NCBI GenBank assembly: GCA_963837585.1
Contig: CAWINX010000003.1
Coordinates: forward strand, 620,001 to 684,000
Reading direction: 5' to 3'
DNA: 64,000 bases
From: CAWINX01 sp963837585
Lineage (GTDB): Bacteria > Actinomycetota > Thermoleophilia > Solirubrobacterales > 70-9
Below, one piece after another: positions 36,987-44,428 of the stretch. The translations under genes were made by a program, and so were the position numbers. Position 1 is the stretch's first letter; every line of letters starts with the position of its first letter. The notes beneath the pieces are model-generated. The model had not been told where the DNA came from and did no database searches. It saw nothing but the letters and a program-made list of their open reading frames with translations.

Positions 36987-37859
36987 TTACGCGAGGATCT
37001 CCTTCGAGACGCTGCCGACGCCGAGCAGCCCCGGTCCCACGTGGGAGCCGATCACCGGGCCGATCTCGGAAATGAAGACGGGCTCGCAGCCGAAGATCTC
37101 GCGGCAGTCGTCGGCCAAGCGCTTCGGCGGTCTCGAAGTCCTGGATGTGCTGGACGACCCAGCCGTCGAGGCCCGACTCGTGGCGCTGGCGGGCGTAGCC
37201 GCGCAATCGCTCCAGCGCCCGCGCCCGAGTCCGCACCCGCTCGACCGGGGTGATCTCCTCCTCCAGGGTGAGGATCGGTTTGATCTTCAGCGCCGAGCCG
37301 ATCCAGGCGCGGGCGCCGCCGATCCGCCCGCCCCGGCGCAGGTACTCGAGCGTGTCGATCGCGAACCACATCTTCAACTCCTCGCGCGCTCGCTGCGCTC
37401 GGACGAGGACCGCGTCCGCCTCATCGCCCGCGGCCGCCGCCCCCGCTGCGGCCAGCACGCAGAGCCCCATCCCGCCGCAGGCGGAGCGCGAGTCGAAGAC
37501 GTGGATTCGCTCGCCGCCCTTGCCCTCGTCGATCAATCGCTGACGCGCCTGGGTCGCGGCCTCGTAGGTCCCGGAGATGCCCGCCGAGATGTGGATCGAG
37601 ACGACGTCGCGGCCGGCGTCGAGCAGCGGCTCGTAGATGGAGATGAAGTTGCCGACCGAGGGCTGGGAGGTGGTCGAGCCGCGCTCGGACGCCCGCAGCT
37701 GCTCGTAGAAGGCGCCGAAATCGGAGATTTCCGACTCCGGTCCCTGGGTGCCGTCGAGTGAGACGTAGAGGCTGATTACCTCGATGCCCCGTCGCGGTCG
37801 CGAGCTCGGTCGGGCAGGTATGCGGTCGTGTCGCAGACGACGGCGGTTTGAGCGGTCAC
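36987..37859 (-). pseudogene. DegV-family fatty-acid-binding protein with two frameshifts
   Basis: From GTG 37859 reads TAQTAVVCDTTAYLP, the DegV start. A missing G in the run at 37787-37790 moves it to GIEVISLYVSLDG, then TSQPSVGNF and ISAGISGTYEAA. Near 37113-37119 a further shift leads to ADDCREIFGCEPV, IGPVIGSHVGPGL and a stop at 36987. These are the fatty-acid phosphate loops of the DegV/FakB fold. The total is about 290 residues, as expected. Either a broken gene or two sequence errors. It is divergent from the Fe-S carrier gene. Confidence 0.82.
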
Positions 37860-37875
37860 GCGAGCAGGCTACACT
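37848..37875 (+). promoter_or_regulatory. Sigma-70-type promoter, probably leaderless transcript
   Basis: TTGAGC (37848-37853) and TACACT (37870-37875) are separated by 16 bases. The GTG start of the Fe-S carrier lies 7 bases after the -10 box, so the transcript may begin at or next to the start codon, without a leader. Confidence 0.55.
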
Positions 37876-37882
37876 TTGTGAA

Positions 37883-38257
37883 GTGACCGATTCCCCACAG
37901 GCAGCGATCACCCTGACCGACAAGGCAGCCGAGAAGATCGGCGAGCTGCTCGGCGGTCAGAGCGAATCCGACGAGCAGGCCCTTCGAGTCGCCGTTCGCG
38001 GCGGCGGATGCTCCGGCTTCCAGTACGCGCTCGCCTTCGATCGCGCCAAGGACGACGACCACCTCTTCGAGGTCGACGGCGTCTCCGTCATCGTCGACAA
38101 GGTCAGCATGCAGTTCGTCTTCGGCTCGGAGGTCGACTACGTCGAAGGCCTCCAGGGCGCCGGGTTCCAGGTCAACAACCCGAACGTCGTCGCCGCCTGC
38201 GGTTGCGGTTCTTCTTTCCAGGTGAAAGAAGACGCTGCAGAGACCGCTGCGGTCTAG
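37883..38257 (+). CDS. erpA: A-type iron-sulfur carrier (HesB/IscA/ErpA)
   Basis: A 124-residue A-type carrier. Three cysteines hold the cluster: GGGCSGFQY and, at the end, ACGCGSSF. It passes Fe-S clusters to target proteins such as BioB and other radical-SAM enzymes. Start GTG 37883 is based on the family N-terminus (ITLTDKAAEKIGELL) and on the promoter just before it. Its CTAG stop is shared with the convergent glutaredoxin gene, which also belongs to Fe-S trafficking. The choice between erpA, iscA and sufA names is uncertain. Confidence 0.88.
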   Translation: MTDSPQAAITLTDKAAEKIGELLGGQSESDEQALRVAVRGGGCSGFQYALAFDRAKDDDHLFEVDGVSVIVDKVSMQFVFGSEVDYVEGLQGAGFQVNNPNVVAACGCGSSFQVKEDAAETAAV

Positions 38258-38643
38258 CTGCCGTCGATCTGAAGCGGCGGCGACTGGGCCGGGGGGCCGG
38301 CCGGTGCGGCTGCGACCTGCGGTTGCTCGACTCCGAGCGACTCGGCGAGCTCGCCTGAGGCGAAGGTCTCCTCGACCAGGTCGGCGCCGCCGATCAGCTC
38401 GCCGTTGACGTAGAGCTGGGGGAAGGTCTGCCAGTCGGAGATCTCGGCGGTCACCTCGCGCAGGGGCTGCAGGGCGGGGAGGACGTCGATCGCGCCGTAC
38501 TCGACGTCGAGCTGGTCGAGCACCTGGACGACGCGCATAGAGAAGCCGCAGCGGGGCTCTTCCGGCGTGCCTTTCATGAAGAGCAGCACCGGGTTGGCGG
38601 CGATCAGCTCCTCTACTTTCTGCTTCAGCTCGGGGTCGGCCAT
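38254..38643 (-). CDS. grxD: Monothiol glutaredoxin (CGFS type)
   Basis: A 129-residue class-II glutaredoxin. The CGFS active site is in EEPRCGFSMRVV, with FMKGTP before it and WQTFPQLYVNGELIGGADLV after, which is the glutathione and Fe-S binding set. The proline/alanine-rich C-terminal 25 residues are extra. It carries a 2Fe-2S cluster with glutathione, and pairs with BolA, whose gene ends 13 bases upstream. GTG 38649 is a second possible start. Confidence 0.92.
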   Translation of the reverse strand: MADPELKQKVEELIAANPVLLFMKGTPEEPRCGFSMRVVQVLDQLDVEYGAIDVLPALQPLREVTAEISDWQTFPQLYVNGELIGGADLVEETFASGELAESLGVEQPQVAAAPAGPPAQSPPLQIDGS

Positions 38644-38656
38644 TGGCACAGACTAG

Positions 38657-38890
38657 CTATCCGGCCACGCGGGTCTCGATCGAGAGAGCGTGGATGGCGC
38701 CGTCGTCGAAGCGCTCCTTTACCGCGGCCTTGACCAGGCGGTGCTGGTCGATCCGCGAGAGGCCGTCGAACTGGGCCGCCGCGACCCGCGCGCGCAGGTG
38801 GTCGCCGGCGCCGGTCTCGTCGACCACCTCGACCTCGGCGCCGGGCAGCGCCGCCTCGATCATCGATTTCAGTTCCGCCAGGTCGGCCAC
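38657..38890 (-). CDS. bolA: BolA-family protein
   Basis: A 77-residue BolA protein from GTG 38890. Seen are the VVDETGAGDHLRARVAAAQFDGLSRIDQHRLV region, with the conserved histidine of RIDQHRLV, and the closing IHALSIETR. Forms heterodimers with monothiol glutaredoxins that carry a shared Fe-S cluster; the glutaredoxin gene is next in the same operon. A long frame that covers this gene and runs to 40276 is antisense to the neighbouring hydrolase and was not accepted. Confidence 0.88.
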   Translation of the reverse strand: MADLAELKSMIEAALPGAEVEVVDETGAGDHLRARVAAAQFDGLSRIDQHRLVKAAVKERFDDGAIHALSIETRVAG

Positions 38891-38935
38891 GGCGGGGATT
38901 CTATGGAGCGCGGCCGGCGAGGCTAGGATCGGCCG

Positions 38936-39832
38936 ATGGGACGTGAGGAGATTCGCTTCCCCTCGGCGGGGGAGGAGTGCGCCGCGTGGCTGTTTCGACC
39001 GGAGGGGCTCGACGGCCCGGTCCCCTGCGTGGTCATCGGCTCCGGCATCTCCTGCGTGCGCGACCAGGGACTCGACCGCTTTGCCGAGCGCTTTGCCGCC
39101 GCCGGGTTCGCCGCCCTTGCCTTCGACTACCGCCACTTCGGCGACAGCGGCGGTCAGCCGCGTGGCCTGGTCACCGGCACCCGGCAGCAGGACGACTTTC
39201 GCGCCGCCATGGCCGCGGCTCGTAGGATCGAGGGGATCGACCCCAAGCGGCTCGTCCTCTGGGGGTACTCGCTCGGAGGTGGCAATGTCCAGGGGGTCGC
39301 CATCGACGACGATTCGATCGCCGCCGCGATCTGCGTGGCCCCGGTGGTCGACGGGGCGCGCAGCCTCCTGCACATCGGTGGCCTGCCCCACCTGGCGAGA
39401 TTGATGGCGGCCGGAGCGCGCGACGGCCTGCGGGCGCTGCGCCGGGCCGAGCCCTACCTCGTCCCCGTGGCCGGGCCGCCGGGCTCGCTCGCGGTGCTCA
39501 ACAGCCCCGACTCCGACCCCGGTTTCAAGGCGATCACGCCGCCGGGCTCGACCTGGCGCAACGAGCTCTGCGCGCGCACCGCGCTGGCGCCGCCCTTCCG
39601 ATTGGCTCGCAAGGTTCGCCGCATCGAGTGCCCGGTCCTCTACTGCCTGACCGAGGAGGACGACATCAACCCGCCGCGGCTGGGCAAGCTGGCCGCGCGG
39701 CGCGCTCCTCGCGGCGAGCTGCGCCTCTATCCCGGCGGGCACTTCGATCCGTTCCTCGGCGAGACCTTCGAGCGGATGTGCGCCGACCAAGTCGACTTCC
39801 TCCGCCGAAACCTCCGCGTCGAGCCGGTCTAG
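38936..39832 (+). CDS. Alpha/beta hydrolase (dienelactone hydrolase-like)
   Basis: A 298-residue alpha/beta hydrolase. The nucleophile elbow is GYSLGGGN (Ser near residue 110), the acid is likely in EEDDINPP and the histidine in PGGHFDPF. N-terminal strand ALAFDYRHFGDSGG. It lacks a signal peptide. Similar proteins remodel thioesters and acyl-peptides. It shares CTAG with the convergent fprA gene and is divergent from bolA. Substrate unknown. Confidence 0.87.
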   Translation: MGREEIRFPSAGEECAAWLFRPEGLDGPVPCVVIGSGISCVRDQGLDRFAERFAAAGFAALAFDYRHFGDSGGQPRGLVTGTRQQDDFRAAMAAARRIEGIDPKRLVLWGYSLGGGNVQGVAIDDDSIAAAICVAPVVDGARSLLHIGGLPHLARLMAAGARDGLRALRRAEPYLVPVAGPPGSLAVLNSPDSDPGFKAITPPGSTWRNELCARTALAPPFRLARKVRRIECPVLYCLTEEDDINPPRLGKLAARRAPRGELRLYPGGHFDPFLGETFERMCADQVDFLRRNLRVEPV

Positions 39833-41235
39833 CCGGAGACCTTTTCGCCCAGCGCGTCCAGCATCTCCTCGACCCGGACGAACTTGACGCGGGGACGGCC
39901 GTGCGGCTCGCCGCGGCCGACCTCGGCCTGGTCGATCGCCTGCCAGTCCTCGAAGCTGACGTAGCGGACGCCGCGCTCGGCGAGCAGATCCTCGACCGCG
40001 GCGGGCTCGGGGCTCTCGGGGCTGAGCAGCGTCTGCGACTCGACGTCGGCGAGCAGGTGCTGAACGGTCTCCAGGGCGTCTTTCTTGTTGGTGCCGATCA
40101 CCCCCGACGGGCCGCGCTTGATCCAGCCCGCGGTGTAGTGGCCGACCTTGTGGCCGGAGTCGTGGGAGTCGAGCACCCGGCCGCCCTCGTTGAGGATCAG
40201 GCCGCGCTTCTCGTCGAAGGGGACGCCCTCGATCGGGATGCCGGTGTAGCCGACCGAGCGCAGCACCAGGCCGCACTCCAGTTCCTCGCGCTCGCCGGTG
40301 TCGCGGGCGCGCAGGGCGCCGCCCTCCTCGACCAGCTCATTGCGGCCGATCACGATCTTCTCGACCTTGCCGTCGCCCTGGATCTCGATCGGCGAGGCGA
40401 GGAAGCGCAGGACGATCCGCTGCGCCTTGCCTTCCGGCTCGCGCTGGGAGAACTCGCGCAGGGTCTCGACGTTGACCCGGGTCGTCTTGTCGGCCTCGTC
40501 GGACTCGAGGAAGGCGGCGCTGGCCGGGTCGAGCTCGACCTGGGCCGGGTCGACGATGACGTCGGCGTCCTCCATCTCACCGAGCTCCTTGATCTCGGGG
40601 TTCGTGAAGGCGGCCTGGACGGGCCCGCGGCGCCCCAGCACGACGATCTCGCGGATCTTCTTGGCGTCGAGCATCTCGATCGCGTGGTCGGCGGTGTCGG
40701 TCTGGCGCAGCTCGTGGTCGGTCAGCGCCAGCATCCGGGCGACATCCATCGCCACGTTGCCGTTTCCAATCACCACGGCGCGCTCGCCGGAAAGGTCGAA
40801 ATCCTCACCGGCGTAGTCGGGGTGGGCGTTGTACCAGCCGACGAAGGCGGTGGCGGCGTGGCTGCCCGGCAGGTCCTCGCCGGGGACGCCTAGCTGGCGG
40901 TCGGTCTCACAGCCGACCGTGAAGACGATCGCGTGGTAGAGCCGCTCGAGGTCCTCGACCTCGATGTCGTGGCCGATCTTGACGTTGCCGAAGAAGCGGA
41001 AGCCCTCGCGCGCCGCCGTTTTCTCGTAGACGCGGATCACCGACTTGATCTTGGGATGGTCGGGCGCGACGCCGCCGCGGACCAGGCCGAAGGGGGTGGG
41101 GAGGCGGTCGAAGAGGTCTACCTGGGCGTGGAGGTCCTCGCCCTTGAGGATGTGCTCGGCGGCGTAGAAGCCGGACGGGCCGGCGCCGACGATCGCGACG
41201 CGGAGGGGGTTATCTGGGGTTCCGATCTGGGTCAT
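39829..41235 (-). CDS. fprA: Ferredoxin-NADP+ reductase, adrenodoxin-reductase type
   Basis: A 468-residue FAD protein like mycobacterial FprA. FAD motif VAIVGAGPSGFYAAE at 14-28; the NADP region GNGNVAMDVARML; TNPEIKELGEM; and the GHYTAGWIKRGPSGVIGTNKKDA block that closes the FAD site. It carries electrons from NADPH to ferredoxins that feed P450s and other enzymes. Start ATG 41235. Convergent with the hydrolase (shared CTAG) and 35 bases after the next gene upstream on the strand. Confidence 0.95.
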   Translation of the reverse strand: MTQIGTPDNPLRVAIVGAGPSGFYAAEHILKGEDLHAQVDLFDRLPTPFGLVRGGVAPDHPKIKSVIRVYEKTAAREGFRFFGNVKIGHDIEVEDLERLYHAIVFTVGCETDRQLGVPGEDLPGSHAATAFVGWYNAHPDYAGEDFDLSGERAVVIGNGNVAMDVARMLALTDHELRQTDTADHAIEMLDAKKIREIVVLGRRGPVQAAFTNPEIKELGEMEDADVIVDPAQVELDPASAAFLESDEADKTTRVNVETLREFSQREPEGKAQRIVLRFLASPIEIQGDGKVEKIVIGRNELVEEGGALRARDTGEREELECGLVLRSVGYTGIPIEGVPFDEKRGLILNEGGRVLDSHDSGHKVGHYTAGWIKRGPSGVIGTNKKDALETVQHLLADVESQTLLSPESPEPAAVEDLLAERGVRYVSFEDWQAIDQAEVGRGEPHGRPRVKFVRVEEMLDALGEKVSG

Positions 41236-41270
41236 GCGAACGCGGAAGGATAGGGAAGTCGCGCCGTCGC

Positions 41271-41807
41271 CTACGCGGCGAGCAGCATCTCGCTGCAGCG
41301 CGGGCAGATGCCGTGGCTGATCGCCGGCAGCTCGGTCCGCCTGAACAGTTCCAGCCGGGTCGCCGCCTCCTCTACCTCGACCCACTCGCCCTCGACCTCG
41401 AAGCGATCGCACCAGCCGCACATCTCCAGCGTGCTCGCGCTTCGGGGTACCTCGGGGTCGAGCATCGGCTGGGCCTCGCGCGGCTCCTCGGAGCGCAGCC
41501 GAGCCGAGAACATCACCACCCGCCCCGACGGGTGGGCGACGATGCGGATGTCCATCTCCCGTCGCATCTCGGGGCCGTCGCAGCGGAAGGGAAGCTCGAT
41601 GTCACGGACTTCCTCGCGGATCCGTCGCAGCAGCAGCCGCTGGAGCTTCTTCAGCTCGTGCCCGGCGACGAAGTCCCAGAGCGAGCGGCCGAGACTGGCG
41701 TCGGCGCCGTCCCAGCCGTTCTCCTTGGCAAATTCGTAGAAGCCCTGGTCGACCTTGATCAGGTGGTCCTGGTCGTCAATCGCGTAGCTGAGAGTCTGCG
41801 TGCTCAC
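41271..41807 (-). CDS. PAS-like domain protein with C-terminal zinc-binding CxWC/CPxC motif
   Basis: A 178-residue soluble protein. The first 115 residues resemble a PAS fold (IDDQDHLIKVDQGFYEFAKENGW, LWDFVAGHELKKLQ). The C-terminal part is CGWCDRFEVEGEW then SHGICPRCSEML, a pair of cysteine motifs seen at the end of many sensor proteins. It probably binds zinc. Start is GTG 41807, whose GTGA overlaps the hemQ stop, so the two proteins are co-translated. A redox or haem-sensing role is inference from context. Confidence 0.78.
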   Translation of the reverse strand: MSTQTLSYAIDDQDHLIKVDQGFYEFAKENGWDGADASLGRSLWDFVAGHELKKLQRLLLRRIREEVRDIELPFRCDGPEMRREMDIRIVAHPSGRVVMFSARLRSEEPREAQPMLDPEVPRSASTLEMCGWCDRFEVEGEWVEVEEAATRLELFRRTELPAISHGICPRCSEMLLAA

Positions 41808-42496
41808 TGGACCGCGGCGAGGCTGGGGGCGCCGTCGAGGGCATCCAGCGCCTTGCGGACCGACATCGCCACACAGGTGAAGATCGGCGTCTCGCGCTCC
41901 GTGTACTCGCTCGACTCGGTCGGTCGCAGCTCGTTGACGAGGTCGAGGAACATGCCCGGGTCGTCGCCTTCGAAGGCGACGACGAACTCCTGATCGTCGA
42001 GGCCGAAGGAGTAGGAGGTGTTGATCGTGATCTCCGGGTAGCGGCGGCCGACCTCGATGTGGCTTTTCATGATCCGTTGGCGCTCCTCCGCCGGCAGCCC
42101 GTACCAGCGGCGCTGCTTGACCATCGGGTAGAGGAAGAGGTATTTGCGCTCGGAGACGCAGATCTCCGGCCGCGCTTGCTCGTCGGAGTAGGGCGAGCGT
42201 TTGGTCATCGAGAGGAACGAGTGGGGGGTCTCCGACCACTTCGCCAGGCCACTCTGGCCGAGCACGACGTGGAAGGTGTGCAGGTCGTCGAGGTTGGGGC
42301 TCTGGCTGAGCAGGACCAGGTCGACGTCGCCGCGCGTGCCTATGGTTGAGTAGGCCCGCAGTGAGCGGTCGATGGCGAAGTCCTCGCAGGCGGCGCGGAA
42401 CTCCCCCTTGTCCGCGGCGCGAAGCTCGGGGTCCCTACGGCGCCAGGCTGGGTCAACCTTGAAAAACGTGAACTTGGCGAAAGTGCGGTCGGCCAT
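41804..42496 (-). CDS. hemQ: HemQ, coproheme decarboxylase (chlorite dismutase family)
   Basis: A 230-residue protein starting ADRTFAKFTFFKVD. It turns coproheme III into haem b in the coproporphyrin-dependent pathway of actinobacteria and firmicutes. The family pattern is clear: KRSPYSD, YLFLYPMVKQRRWY, MKSHIEVGRRYPEI with the proximal histidine, and FVVAFEGDDPGMFLDLV. ATG 42496 is used; the frame begins seven codons further up. Overlap with the PAS/zinc gene is GTGA. Confidence 0.92.
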   Translation of the reverse strand: MADRTFAKFTFFKVDPAWRRRDPELRAADKGEFRAACEDFAIDRSLRAYSTIGTRGDVDLVLLSQSPNLDDLHTFHVVLGQSGLAKWSETPHSFLSMTKRSPYSDEQARPEICVSERKYLFLYPMVKQRRWYGLPAEERQRIMKSHIEVGRRYPEITINTSYSFGLDDQEFVVAFEGDDPGMFLDLVNELRPTESSEYTERETPIFTCVAMSVRKALDALDGAPSLAAVQ

Positions 42497-42529
42497 CGGG
42501 TTGACCATAGCGACCATCTCTCTAATAGG

Positions 42530-42643
42530 GATGGGGTTCGGGCAGGGGGTTCCGCTTAACTTTTTCGGTGAAGCGGAGGCCGCCGTCCGAGGACCGGCTG
42601 CCGAAAAAGTACAAGACGCTCCACCCCCTACCCGAACCCCATC
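42530..42643. repeat. Long inverted repeat before the membrane-protein gene
   Basis: The outer 21-base arms (42530-42550 and 42623-42643) differ at one position; they begin GATGGGGTTCGGG. A second, inner pair follows: ACTTTTTCGG at 42559-42568 and CCGAAAAAGT at 42601-42610. The hairpin would be 114 bases long with a 32-base tip. It stops 7 bases before the GTG of the next gene. No target duplication is seen at its ends. It could be a structured leader RNA, a terminator for neither gene, or a small mobile element. Confidence 0.75.
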
Positions 42644-42650
42644 TACTCAT

Positions 42651-44295
42651 GTGACGGTGGCGTGGCTGCCGATGGGGTCCACTGTCGCTGAGCTTGCGAG
42701 GGTTCAGGGGGTTTCGCCTGGGCTGATGAGCGCCGGCCTGGGGAACGTGCCGGCGGAGCAGACCTATCTGGATATTGGGCAGGGGAATCGGGTTTTCGAT
42801 TCGCTCTACGACGGGGGACTGCCGGCTCGGGGGAAGGGATGGTGGCGTGCTGTCGTTGCGCGGGCCGATTCTGCGCCCGCCGACATCGTCCCCGGCCTCC
42901 TCACCTCCACCGTCCGCAGTGCCGGTAAGCGGTACGCGACCCGGAGCGCGACGGTGGGCGAGCTGCCGGCCCTGGTCCGGCGCCTGCGCGGGGACGACCT
43001 TCTGATCGCGATCGAGCGGCCGCCGCCGGCGAGAAACCGCGCACTGGCGATCGGCGTTGCCGGGCGAGGATTCCACGGCAACCTCACCTCCGACAGCACT
43101 CGCCTCGACGGATACGTGCTCTCGACCGACGTCGCCCCGACGATCCTGCATCGCCTCGGCGTCGCGGTCCCTTCGCAGATGTCGGGACAGCCGATCCGCT
43201 CGGAGGGCTCGGTCGATGTCGGGGAGGTCGTCTCGCTCGGCAACAGGCTGGCGACGATCTCGGAGCGGCGCGGGCCGGTGATCGGCGTCAGTCTCGCCGT
43301 CTGGCTGGTCGCGCTGGTCCTGGCTGTCGCCTTGACGCGGGGCCGTGCGGCAAGGGTCGCGGTGCGGTTGGTCGGCCTCGGCGTCGTCTACCTGCCGCTG
43401 CTGCTCCTTGCCGCCGCGGCGCTCGAGCCGAGCCGGGCCGTCGAGCAGCTCGCGGTGATGATCGGCGCCCCAGCGCTGGCGGCCTTGACACTGGCGGCGC
43501 TGGGCGGCTATCGAGCGCTTGCGGTCGCCTCCGGCCTCACCGTCGCCGCCTATGCGGTCGACGTAATCGTCGGCTCGCCGCTCACCTCGCTCTCCCTGCT
43601 CGGGCCGAATCCCGGGCTGGGCGTGCGCTTCTACGGAATCGGGAACGAGCTGGAGGCGCTGCTTTGCGTGCTGGTCGTGGCCGGGACGGGGGCCGGATTG
43701 GCGGGCTTTGCGCCGCGGCTCTCGCCGAGGCAGTGCGCGTTCGCCTTTCTCGCGGTCGGGCTTCCGCTCGCCTTCGTCTTCGCGGCCGGCCGCTTCGGCG
43801 CCGACGTCGGCGCGGCGATCGTCCTGCCTGTCGGCGCGGCATCGGCCGCCGCGATTGTCGCCGCACGGCGTCGGCGCACCGCCTTGCTCGTGATCGCCGT
43901 GCCGCTGCTCGCCGTCGCCCTGCTCGCCCTGGTCGATCTCCTCTCCGGAGCCAACGCCCACCTCACCCGCTCGGTACTCGACGCCGGCGGCTTCGGCGAT
44001 CTGGCCCAGGTCGCCCAGCGACGACTCCAGCTCTCGGCCCACAGCTTTACCCGACCGATCGTCTTCGTCTTCATGCCGCTGATCGTCGCCCTTGCCGCGC
44101 TCGCTATCGCTCGCCGTGAGCGGCTGCGGGAATGGTTGCGCGGTCGTCCCGGCGATGCGAGCGGGCCTGCTCGGCGCTGTGGTCGCGACGCTGGTCGGCA
44201 CCCTCGCCAACGACTCGGGCGCCCTGCTGCTGGAGATTGGCGCCGCATATCTGCTGGTTTTCGTCAGTTTTTCCTGGGCTGAAGGGGGCGCGTAG
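42651..44295 (+). CDS. Polytopic membrane protein with alkaline-phosphatase-like N-terminus, one frameshift
   Basis: About 547 residues. The first 220 residues have no membrane helix and end STDVAPTILHRLGVAVP then MSGQPI, as in the alkaline-phosphatase/sulfatase superfamily. About eight to ten membrane helices follow, with two striking motifs, RFYGIGNELE and LANDSGALLLE. To reach the second motif the frame must shift near 44137-44150, leading to a stop at 44295. GTG 42651 is chosen; the frame upstream is only the inverted repeat. Function unknown; likely envelope polymer or lipid work, beside a GT-flippase gene. Confidence 0.7.
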
Positions 44296-44384
44296 CGCGG
44301 CGCATATCGGCGTCCTCGGTCGCTTGCGTGCAAAGCACGCGGCGCTCCCTGTGTCCTTGATCTGCTTGGCTACGCGCCCCCTTC
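44281..44384. repeat. Inverted repeat after the membrane-protein gene
   Basis: Perfect 16-base arms: GAAGGGGGCGCGTAGC at 44281-44296 and its complement at 44369-44384. Between them is a smaller hairpin GCGTGC-AAA-GCACGC. The left arm contains the TAG stop of the membrane-protein gene. It is a possible terminator or structured RNA. Apart from this element the 130-base gap to the next gene holds nothing I can identify. Confidence 0.75.
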
Positions 44385-44428
44385 GCACGCAATTCTTGCT
44401 CTGGGGGATCGACTACCCTTAACGCCCA

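Noticed and set aside
38657..40276. A 539-codon minus-strand frame containing bolA
   Set aside because: Beyond bolA it is antisense to the hydrolase gene and out of frame with fprA; the family length of BolA fixes the start near 38890.
42530..42643. The inverted repeat as a Tc1/IS630-type MITE with TA duplication
   Set aside because: The bases outside the arms (AGG on the left, TAC on the right) do not form a TA or other duplication.
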